Assembly: GCA_903813345.2 (NCBI GenBank) | Contig: CAIIXF020000009.1 | Span: 3,036,001 to 3,100,000, forward strand | DNA length: 64,000 nucleotides | Direction: 5' to 3' | Source: Owenia fusiformis | Taxonomy: Eukaryota; Annelida; Polychaeta; Sabellida; Oweniidae | In this document: piece after piece, positions 1 to 10,300 of the stretch | Layout of the letters: every line of letters starts with the position of its first letter | Numbering within the stretch: the first letter of the stretch is position 1 | Translations under genes and position numbers: made by a program | Notes under the pieces: model-generated | What the model was told of the DNA's origin: nothing | The model's database searches: none | What the model saw: only the letters and a program-made list of their open reading frames with translations

Positions 1-537
1 GCAAACAATAAGTATTCATTGGTTACCATGTAATGTTGATTGTTTACACGTTAAACAAATAGCCATTTCACTGTATAAATATTATCTTGAACTTGGTCCT
101 CTAGTGAAAATCAGTAGTAGTAGACTCTAGTCAAGCGTCAACAAATAAATTAAATTAAATTGAATACTTTTGAACTTGGAAATCAAAAATCAATAAACCA
201 TTTCTGTAATGTATTTCTATAGAATCGGTTTTCTCATATATATTCATTTAATGATTGACAAAGCTTGGGAATATGTTTTGATCTTTTAACTATAAATCAA
301 TATTATATTCATATTTTGATTGATTACATGCCTATTAACTAATGAATTTAATCAGAACTATTTTTATTAATTAGTATTTTATGGCTGTTGTCACTAAAGG
401 TATGAACAATGCAGAAAAGTATAAGGAAATAAATATCTATGAAGTTAAAACTAGGATAGAACTGCCATAAATATTGTATCAATTAAAGGGTTTGAAATTC
501 ACACGTGCCATTCCAATGACAATCACTATTACCGGCA

Positions 538-681
538 ATGGACTTCAGTTTGGAAAAAAAAATTATCGCTATTGCCAACGAACTGAATGTCGCCATAAAA
601 TGTGTAAATTCTGAAATTGGCGAGAATGGCTGGGTAAATGATATGGTCAAATTCATAAAGGAGCTGGAGATTCCCAGATAA
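538..681 (+). CDS. Possible small ORF or 3'-terminal exon, unidentified
   Basis: An open frame starts at ATG 538 and ends at TAA 681 (47 residues, beginning MDFSLEKKIIAIANEL). It is richer in amphipathic, charged sequence than chance ORFs nearby. A stop lies just upstream at 517-519. A plausible acceptor (ttcag) ends at 548, so this could be the last exon of a plus-strand gene beginning left of the window. A polyadenylation hexamer AATAAA follows at about 792. I do not recognise the family. It may simply be a random ORF. Confidence 0.22.
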   Translation: MDFSLEKKIIAIANELNVAIKCVNSEIGENGWVNDMVKFIKELEIPR

Positions 682-1570
682 CTCAATACATGGTCACACT
701 TAAGTCCAGCTTAACAATCACTGTAGTATTTGAACATTGACAAGTCAATACATCGATCACAGATAATCCTAATTCTTAGAATAATTTATTGAATAAAGAC
801 CTAGGTTTAAGAGCATAAATCAAGATAAACATTGATGTAAGATATCTGAGATTTAAAGAGGGTCTGTAATTTTGACTTGTTAGTCTAGTAATCTAAGTTG
901 CGCAATTGTTCAAATTGTAGACTCATCCTATATGCAAATAAGCATAACATGAAATTAACACTAGAGTTTCTACATATCTGTTGATGATATATAAGGGCAT
1001 CTATGTAGTTGAGAAATGGAGGATATCTTGAGTTCTATAATATAGCATTTTCTGAGATACTACAGATGTAGATATGAGATCAATTAGATAGCATCAAAGC
1101 AGTAAACTCATTTGTAGAATACCATGGCTTGTAGCTAATAACTCAGATGCTAGTAGGTAGTCACCAGTTTCACCATCAGGTGGCTCATTCAGGTCAGTCA
1201 GTATGGCGGGTAAATTAGAAAGTTCACTTTAACTTAAATATTAACAGTTTTAGAGGTTCAATTTTCATATCACCCTTTAATGTGTCTATACTAGTTATGC
1301 TAATTAGAATATGTCCAGTAAAAGAAAATATTACCAGTCCTGTCAAATACAAGAAAAGATATTTCACTTATTGTGATTTTATAACACCCCATGGGAAATC
1401 ATCCCGAACTAGAAATCTCATTTTCCCCAAAGAATTAAATGTTAAAAGTTGATAAACAACTTTCAAAACCACTTTTCTAGATGTACCTCTACATGTAGAT
1501 TTCAAATATGACATTGCTTTGACTGAATTCCGAATATTTAATGACCTAAATCAAGATTATTTCTACTAGG

Positions 1571-1666
1571 AATAGTTTTTATGGTTCCTTTATTTAAACA
1601 ATATTAAATAGTTTTTATGGTTCCTTTATTTAATATTGTTTAAATAAAGGAACCATAAAAACTATT
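1571..1666. repeat. Perfect 39-bp inverted repeat, 18-bp spacer
   Basis: Bases 1571-1609 are the exact reverse complement of 1628-1666. The 18-base spacer is itself a direct copy of part of the left arm. The flanks share a short direct repeat (atttctact on both sides). It would form a very stable hairpin. Confidence 0.85.
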
Positions 1667-1863
1667 TCTACTCGCATCTAGTCTTTGACTATTACTATTC
1701 AGTTTTTAGCTTTAATTTATCCTTCCTCTAAACTCAAACTACTGGCATTTGATAACCACAGTATTCTGATACCTTGAACAACTAACTGCATATCAGGTAC
1801 TTTATTCAATGAAGACATACGATCCTAGTTAATTATCTCAAACATGTAGTGTTACATTCTCGT

Positions 1864-2053
1864 GCCCTGTAGCCAGCTTTTGCCAAGGGGGTTCAGTTTT
1901 TAAAAATTCAAAGGACTTCAAAGCCCATGGTTAAAATTTGACAATGTAGACCCAAAATCCCTTGAAAAGTGCTCAAAATGCTAAAAAACTGCAAGGTCTT
2001 GGAAATAGTTTAGGTCCGAGGGTGTCTAACTGACCCCACCTGGCTACAAGCCT
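1864..2053. mobile_element. MITE-like repeat with TAGCCAG ends (copy 1)
   Basis: The left end reads gccctgtagccag and the right end cctggctacaagcc, which are imperfect inverted repeats. The interior shares phrases (gccaaggg, ggttcat/ggttcag, tttgacaat, gctcaaaatg) with 40247-40403. Related ends occur near 12367-12511. No coding capacity. Confidence 0.5.
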
Positions 2054-2360
2054 GCATTCTCGATATTAAGTTTTATACAGTAACTGTATTTATATTATGT
2101 TATACAAAAGGTTTGTGTACAGAGTTCCCTGAGTAAAAATGGAACAACAGTAGGGAAAAATCTGACAATGAGGACTTGGGTAATTATAATATCACTCAAT
2201 ATAATACATGTACAAAGGGGTTTGAGTTTGTGTACATGTAGACTGTACAGGGGTCATCCATCAAATATCAGCCAGGCGGGTAATATCAACAACCAATCTG
2301 TTTTTTAGAATTAACACTATATCTGATGTATTGAAAAGGTTGTGCTGTACGTGTACTTAC

Positions 2361-2849
2361 TTTGCTAACTCCATCTTCATTTGCATCTACCCGCTTTTTT
2401 AGTTGCATACTTTGCCACATATCATTGACCGGCATTTGTCGATCACCAGATTGATTCCCATTGGACTGTTTCAATAATTGTTCAGTGTTTGGCAATTGAT
2501 TAAAATCATCAAGTGTTTTTTGGATTGTTGACACTTTGTCTTGCAGTTGGTGGTAGGGACTTTTTGAAAATCCAGGGAAAGACCCTTTGGCACTTGCGGA
2601 GTCAATGTCCTCTCCGATAGTACTTCCGATAGCACTATCTTCATCGATAGCATTAGTTCCATTTTTAGCTTTTTGGCTTTTTAAGAAATCTCTTTCGAAA
2701 TCAGTGATTTCAGCTTTAGCATCTGCAATGTCCAACTTTTTTATCACAGCATGCAAAAGACTGTGCAACACATTGAAGTTGACTGAGCCCACTTCTGGAG
2801 TCCCAAGGGCCAGGTTGACCATCTGGCCAAGACTCACAGTATTTGTCAT
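2361..2849 (-). CDS. C16orf96/QRICH2-like protein, first coding exon (partial gene)
   Basis: This minus-strand exon encodes 163 residues from ATG 2849 and ends in phase 0 at a consensus donor (AAA|gtaagt). The N-terminus (MTNTVSLGQMVNLALG, then SVNFNVLHSLLHAVIKKLDI) and the later QLPNTEQLLKQ and PVNDMWQSMQLKKRVD blocks match, from memory, the arrangement at the start of human C16orf96: VNFKALHLLLQ, then PSTAQLLE, then PVQDLWHLIKLRKMVE. Family members carry a DUF4795-type region, and QRICH2 acts in sperm flagella. A methionine 12 codons upstream (2885) is also possible, but conserved sequence begins at 2849. The middle is a low-complexity Ser/Asp-rich linker. The remaining exons lie at lower coordinates, probably outside the window. 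The exact orthology (C16orf96 or QRICH2) is not settled. Confidence 0.62.
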
Positions 2850-3322
2850 CTTTTTGGTTGATCCTCGGTCACTTTTTGAGCGCAATAGACGCTATTTTAC
2901 TTCATGTTTGTAAATATTTCCGAAAAAGTGAACTTTTCACAAATTTTCCCGTACTGTTATTGTCGGACTATTTTATCATTTTCATATTGATGCGCAGTTG
3001 TCAAGAATCACTTTATTTTCAAAAACAACGGGTATCAGTCATCACAGCTGTAATAAAGCGTTCAATTGTTCTGTGAATTATTTGTATTAACTGTTCTTAT
3101 ACATTTTCCTAGTCTTTATTCATGAATATCACAACAAATGTATTAGAATTTTTTACAGCGACCAAATAACAATCATAGCAACACCTTCAATTGTGGAGAG
3201 CTAATACACTAAACGAAATTATCGCACTCTGATAGATCCCCGGGAAGTGTACTGATTGACTTGTTGATTTTTGTTGTATAATATGTGATGAGTGAAATAA
3301 TACTAATCCGCTATAATTGCAT

Positions 3323-3453
3323 TGGCGGATCCAAGGGGGGGGGGGCAAATTATCAAAAATGGGCCTTAAATTTTCAATATTTGGACCCAATTTTGGTTTT
3401 AGGGGTCCAACATTTTTTGCAGTCACCCCCCTTGTTAGCTTCTGGATCCGCCA
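3323..3453. mobile_element. GGATCCGCCA-ended MITE (copy 1, complete)
   Basis: Begins tggcggatcc followed by a G run and ends, after a C run, ggatccgcca. The two ends are inverted repeats. The interior carries paired phrases (gggccttaaa, tttggaccc, ggtccaac) typical of this family. Related copies are at 12526-12737, 29062-29150, 32676-32943 and 54741-54932. Confidence 0.7.
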
Positions 3454-5089
3454 GTGTAGGCTTATTGTACCGACTATATCGATTGTCTTCAATTGTAAAA
3501 TGTGATATTGAATTTGCTACCTGTATAGGGGTATTATTTATTAACAATTTTTGATGGCAATATCTTCGCGGCAGAGTTTTAATGTCCACCTGTCCGCTCA
3601 TATTTCCAGCAGTGCTGATTATCTTCATAGGTTCTCTGTTTTTCTTTCTGTAACTTCACTGTGAACTTATTTCATATAACTGCACTGTATTACAAAGATA
3701 ACCAACAACCCACCCAAGGTCATTCGTTGAATGGTTGTTAAGATGACAACTTGACTCTACATTGAAATTGATGCATTGCCAACAGTTGAAGTTGAAATTG
3801 ACCCTTGCAAAAATGTTCATTGAAAATAATGTTCTTTTAGTGATTAAGTATCTTTCAGATGGTTTCGTGGAAAATATTTTGCAATTTGTGAAAATGATTT
3901 AGGCCTAGGCCCAAGACTCGATGCATTGTGGCTGACTCATTCCAGCCAGGTGTTCACACTCGAAGCTGCACATCCGTCATCGTGAAAACGTTGAAATAAT
4001 ACCTTTTGAGGAATGATTCAGCCCCCACTGTACAAGTACAAAGAGGAATTAAAGGTGACATCACTATACGTAAGATGTTAATAACTAATATGTGAGGCTT
4101 ACCGAATTGGTTTCGAACGTACCGCTATGACTTGAAATAAAAATGTTTATCTAACATTTAAGAATGTCATATTTTTTATTTACCAAAACAGAGTTCTTTC
4201 AAATAAACGCTCTGTGCGAACGCCCATTAGGCCTATCATGGGCTCTACCACTCCACTAAGTTACACATTTTTAAGAGAACCTGTACGCGAGGGTGTAATA
4301 TTTCAACCCCCAGGATTACTGTACCGCTCTCAATTCACTTTTCAGGGGACCTAATAACAATTATTTTCCGTTTACTTTTACTCAATCAGACAAGTAAACA
4401 TAACAAATATGAGAACTTATACATAGAGGACCATAGGCTAATTCTACACGTTCACGTGTAGAATTTAAAACTTAAACTTAACCCTCCCTTACTGAGAATT
4501 AGGGGGATCCAGGGACATGCCCCATGGAAAAAGGTAGGATTTTTGGAGTTATTTGGCGCGTTCAAATAAGCAAGCACACGGGCCTTTAAAAAGGAAATGT
4601 TTCTTTTTTACACACCCAAATAAAATCCCATGGACCTATTGGGCAGAACCTCCGATGAAGATCTTATTTCAAAATGTTTTGTCTAAGAATATTATTTTAG
4701 GAGATTAAATGCAGATTTAAACATCTTCTTGAATTTTGGGAGAATGATCTGAAAATTACTTGTAAAATCGGTACTAAGAATGAGTAGTTAAATAGACTGA
4801 AGAAACCTTCTAAATAAACGTTGTCATATTTTATTTTTGTTTAGCTTGCAGCAGAAATATCAATTTTCAACACAGGGTTAGCCTATAAATGATGGTTGAT
4901 TGATGTTCAGATATTGAGACGTAGAAAAAATTAATTAATTCTGTAAGGGGAGGGGTAAATGACAACTCGGTAAATTACAATTACATTTGTGAGGAATATT
5001 GATTTTTTGAAAACTTGAGTTAAAAAAAAAAAAATTGAAATTCGATTTCACAGGAGAAGGGTGGGTGGGGGCTAAATTAAAACGAAAGA

Positions 5090-5720
5090 ATGGGTATTGA
5101 TATGGTGAACTTTTTGAACACACGTTTCTCTTAAACCAGTCATCAAAAAATTCTGAAGATTTTACACATCGTCAATTTAATGGTCATCTATTATACCTTT
5201 CTCTATACTGTTTTAGAAAACATATCAGCCACTTCTTTCTTGGTATCATACGTTCGGAATGAAATGAAACATCTATCTGAACCTCATTGGAACAAAATAA
5301 CATACACAATACGTGTTTAGGTCTCTCAATGTTGTAATTGTACAAAGGAAACGTTGGTTGATTTAAAAAAGTATCAACCAAAATTTCCTTTGTACAACTT
5401 TAATATTGAGAGGTCTAAGACAATGTTGTAAATGCTTTGTTGCTCCAACAAGCTTCGGAAAAATATTTTATTTCATTCTCAAGAATTGGTAAAAATGAAT
5501 GGGCCAACAAAAAACAATTGCACAAAAAAAACAAAAAAAATGTTAACAAAAACAGTTATATGAAATATATAAATAATCTTCCCATTAAATTTTAGTCAAT
5601 CAGCCAAAATTACATAAAGGAGCTTGTTTTTTTACAGAATGTTTTTAATAATTGGTTTAAGAAAAAAACATTAATGGATTCAGTCCATCATATCGATACC
5701 AATCCTTTACTTTGTTTGAC
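5090..5720. repeat. Dispersed repeat, diverged copy of 48285-48960
   Basis: Phrases such as ctcttaaaccagtcatca, attctga, cacatcgt, caagaattggta, aaaacaattgca and atgttaacaaaaacagtt occur in the same order here and at 48285-48960. Shorter matches occur near 20578 and 28430. Bases 5318-5414 contain a hairpin with imperfect arms of about 42 bp. No coding capacity is visible. Confidence 0.5.
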
Positions 5721-7253
5721 AACACTGTACTATCCCTTAGTCTAACACCCTGTTTAGTGTTTTACATGTTTTACTGACACAAGATATCAATATTTGTATA
5801 TTTACAATTATATTTTATAGACAGTTATTTGTACATAAATTATAGTAGACAACTATACACTGTAAAAATATGCCTTTCATGTGTACATTGTATCACAATC
5901 AATACTGAATGCATATAGCACTAAAATACTTATCAACACATGATTAAGACTAAAAATAAAGCCTTGAGTTATTCACACTAATCATAATCTGCACTCCACA
6001 GATAGAAATCAGCAAATCCAAGGAGTAGCAAGTCCCAACAAAAAAATTCACTGACGGACTGAGCAGACGGATGGAGTACCTCACTATATCCCTACCGAAC
6101 ATTGTTCGTTGGAATAATAACATTTTAGTACACATCACAAGGCGTCATAAAATGTAAATGGTGACATGCCATTCCATTCATATAGTATGGTTTTATTTCA
6201 AGACACTGAATACTCAGTGTCATCCATAATTTGATGTGTGTCCATATTTTTCAAATTCCTAAACTGTGCATGGAGATTAAATTTGATGGAGAAATTCTCG
6301 ATTTCAAATCTACCAATACTGAACATCTAAACTTAAAATATTACACTTAAATGTATATCTACATTACATATCAACGGGACCTTTTTTAAAGGAAGTTATT
6401 AGCAGATTTAACTCAGTGTAAGTGTAAAAGCATATCAGATTAGAGAAAGGAAGTCTTAAGTCCTTGTGCAAAACTAATTTCCTTTCTTTCCTGTAATACA
6501 ATCAGTACAGGAATTGAAAAAATACAATATGCGAAACTAATTCATTGGAAATTAAGACAAGATCACTGTTTTTCTGATTTAATGGAAGCCATCCTATTCA
6601 GGATTCTATAAGAGGATGGATCCGTGAAAATACTTGGTCACCCTGAGTTCCTATAAATATATTCACAATCTACACAAACCCACTAACAAATTGAGGCTCA
6701 TGCTTTGATCAACTCACACAAGCCTTCTAAAGGGTTAGTCTCAAAATTTCACAATAAATTCTACACTATCGTAATCAAGAGGGTACACCCTTGTTAACAA
6801 AGCAAAATTGTTAAAAGTGCCCTTTTTAACAAATAAAATGGTGTTCTACCATTAATTTCAGCATAAAATGAAAACTAGTACAGTTAGAATTTTAGTTAGA
6901 ATTTAGTGCGTAATATATGAGTGCCTTTAAACACTGGTCAGAATAATAATACTATAATTGCTCTTATCGTTTATTTCAAAATTGTTAAAACACTTTCCCA
7001 TAGAGATTGAAATCCTCGATTGCTGTACACCACAGAAATACGAGTACTTTATAATACTTGTATGAATGTGACTAGGTGTTTGTGTACCTTGATTTTATTT
7101 GAATTAAATGAGCATGAGACAGCAGCATACTTTAGTTAAATCACAACAATTTGTCCACCAGGCTGACATTTTCTAAATTTTCATATCCAATGAAAATCAC
7201 TGGCCATTATCTCAAAGATCGACCCGAGCGTATCTCCACTATGTTCTGCAACT

Positions 7254-7327
7254 TCATGTTGAGGATCCGGTTATTTTCTGTAAAGTCCTTTTACCCCAAA
7301 AGCTTTCCAAATCAAAAGGTTCAAAAC
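7254..7327 (-). CDS. MCRIP2: MCRIP2 coding exon 5 with stop
   Basis: Acceptor ttttcag; encodes GFEPFDLESFWGKRTLQ, then KITGSST and a TGA stop. Corresponds to the C-terminus of MCRIP2. Confidence 0.88.
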
Positions 7328-10300
7328 CTGAAAATGCACAACAAAATAAAGGTTATTGAATTGTAGAAAGACAAACCAAAAAATTATTCCGACATACCCT
7401 GGCACAAGTACCAACCTTCATGCATTTCCCTTGCAATAAGTTAGGGATGGTGTCAAAGAGTATCATTAAATAGCCTGATAGCCAATTAGAAAGTTTGAGG
7501 GGTAGGAGCAGCATTTGACAAACATAAGCACTCAAAATCTTTATGAACCATTTCACTCTAAAACTACATGAACATATTAAAAGGGATGTTCAAACCAATA
7601 TTTTCAAACAAGTTTCCCTATGTTCCCTTGCAATCAAAATTTTATCAAAATTTTATCGACCCAAAAAAGTGTGAATTAAAAATTCAAAATGGCGTAGAAT
7701 CTTAACTGGGGGTCAGACTGCAATTTTAATTTCAGATCCGGATTCCTGAGGAATTAAGAAGCTGAAAGGAGGGACATACAGCAGGTATGCTGTCTTGAGG
7801 AGAGCAAAAAACATTATGTTAAATTGTTATATATTTTCAAAACTTTCTCTCAACATGTCTTAATCACCTTTACTTCCTTGTAACAAAGCCAACAATTAAA
7901 AACAGGCAAAAAATCCTGAATTATCCAAAAACAGAAACATTGTCAAGAAAAAATCAATTTGATTAACTCACCTTGCAATTGAGGATTCGGGGACTTTTCT
8001 TGGTAATATATTGGCCCAGCTGCAAATAAATAAAAAACAGAAATAAGCTTTCTTTACTTTATTTTACTAAGATAAAAAATCATGATGATTATAGGAAATA
8101 AAACTAGAAGAAGTAAGGAGATGTCTGATTTCCTAAATATATCAACAAGGCACTGTAAAATAGCTCCTTTCTGTGCTAGAATGTGAACACATACTTGTAA
8201 ATCTCTTTCAGCATTCAAACATGCATTGTTAAGAAATAATGTAATGTTTGTATACATGTACCTGTGATACCTGTAGATAGTGAAACCATTCATTGATATA
8301 ATACAACCCAGCTCCAAGACTCTTATATTATTGTACTTACTGCTCTATCAATTATTGTACTTACTGTCAATGCCTAGTCTCACACTGGTCTCATACTCTA
8401 ATATTGTTGTAGTCACTGTAATTGCCCAGTTGCACTACAACCCAGTTCTGAGATCCTTATATTATTGTACTTACTTCTCTATCAATTATTGTACTTACTG
8501 TCATTGCCTAGTCTCACACTGGTCTCATACTCTAATATTGTTGTAGTCACTGTAATTGCCCAGTTGCACTACAACCCAGTTCTGAGATCCTTATATTATT
8601 GTACTTACTTCTCTATCAATTATTGTACTTACTGTCATTGCCTAGTCTCACACTGGTCTCATACTCTAATATTGTTGTAGTCACTGTAATTGCCCAGTTG
8701 CACTACAACCCAGTTCTGAGATCCTTATATTATTGTACTTACTGCTCTATCAATTATTGTACTTACTGTCATTGCCTAGTCTCACACTGGTCTCATAATC
8801 TAATATTGTTGTAGTCACTGTAATTGCCCAGTTGCACTACAACCCAGTTCTGAGATCCTTATATTATTGTACTTACTTCTCTATCAATTATTGTACTTAC
8901 TGTCATTGCCTAGTCTCACACTGGTCTCATACTCTAATATTGTTGTAGTCACTGTAATTGCCCAGTTGCACTACAACCCAGTTCTGAGATCCTTATATTA
9001 TTGTACTTACTGCTATATTATTTATTGTACTTACTGTCATTGCCCACTTTCACATAATACGACCCAGTACTAAGATCATTGTATTATTGTACTTACTGCT
9101 ATATCAATTATTGTACTTACTGTCATTGCCTAGTCTCACACTGGTCTCATAATCTAATATTGTTGTAGTCACTGTAATTGCCCAGTTGCACTACAACCCA
9201 GTTCTGAGATCCTTATATTATTGTACTTACTGCTCTATCAATTATTGTACTTACTGTCATTGCCTAGTCTCACACTGGTCTCATAATCTAATATTGTTGT
9301 AGTCACTGTAATTGCCCAGTTGCACTACAACCCAGTTCTGAGATCCTTATATTATTGTACTTACTTATCTATCAATTATTGTACTTACTGTCATTGCCTA
9401 GTCTCACACTGGTCTCATACTCTAATATTGTTGTAGTCACTGTAATTGCCCAGTTGCACTACAACCCAGTTCTGAGATCCTTATATTATTGTACTTACTT
9501 CTCTATCAATTATTGTACTTACTGTCATTGCCTAGTCTCACATAATACGACCCAGTACTAAGATCATTGTATTATTGTACTTACTGCTATATCAATTATT
9601 GTACTTACTGTCATTGCCTAGTCTCACACTGGTCTCATAATCTAATATTGTTGTAGTCACTGTAATTGCCCAGTTGCACTACAACCCAGTTCTGAGATCC
9701 TTATATTATTGTACTTACTGCTCTATCAATTATTGTACTTACTGTCATTGCCTAGTCTCACACTGGTCTCATAATCTAATATTGTTGTAGTCACTGTAAT
9801 TGCCCAGTTGCACTACAACCCAGTTCTGAGATCCTTATATTATTGTACTTACTGCTATATTATTTATTGTACTTACTGTCATTGCCCACTTTCACATAAT
9901 ACGACCCAGTACTAAGATCATTGTATTATTGTACTTACTGCTATATCAATTATTGTACTTACTGTCATTGCCTAGTCTCACACTGGTCTCATACTCTCTC
10001 AGTACTCGTGACCATTCTGAAAGAGACGGACAATCAGTGTATTAAAGGATTGAAGCCAAGGACTCAATGCATGTATTGTTTCCTGACATTTGCATGAGAG
10101 CAGCAGATCATGAAATAAAGCAATATATTTAGGACATGGTTCATTCTGATTTCTCACAAATATTTCTCATACAATATACAGGGTGTAATAGACCTGGAAG
10201 TATGAATAAAGTTATCAGAAAGAATAAATATGTTTTGGAAAGTTGTGACGTAAACAAACTTGCCCCGCCTTTTTGTTGTTTCGGTTGCTATAGCAACCAC

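Larger units (their letters stand above)
682..2360. other. Non-coding stretch with repeats; one unexplained open frame
   Basis: No convincing gene here. The stretch holds a perfect palindrome (1571-1666), a MITE-like repeat (1864-2053) and an open minus-strand frame of 45 codons at 1094-1228 without a start codon. The 3' exons of the minus-strand gene at 2361-2849 would be expected here or further left, but I could not identify them. Confidence 0.4.
2886..7253. other. Intergenic DNA with repeats, no gene seen
   Basis: Between the minus-strand exon at 2361-2849 and the stop codon of MCRIP2. It holds a GGATCC-ended MITE (3323-3453), a diverged dispersed repeat with an internal hairpin (about 5090-5720) and otherwise AT-rich unique-looking sequence. 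The 3' UTR of MCRIP2 should extend into the right edge; a minus-strand AATAAA (tttatt on plus) lies near 7092. Confidence 0.5.

Noticed and set aside
2587-2913. Plus-strand 108-codon ORF
   Set aside because: Shadow of the minus-strand C16orf96/QRICH2-like exon, which has homology and a proper donor.
8166-8215. Minus-strand stretch ACLNAERDLQ before a gtatgt, resembling the missing MCRIP EAWxxVxRDL segment
   Set aside because: No AG acceptor sits at the needed position, the Trp is absent, and the phases do not join exon 3 to exon 4.
8280-9561. Series of 68-88-codon ORFs with near-identical YLLLYQLLYLL-type proteins
   Set aside because: They are readings of the 134-bp tandem array, not genes.
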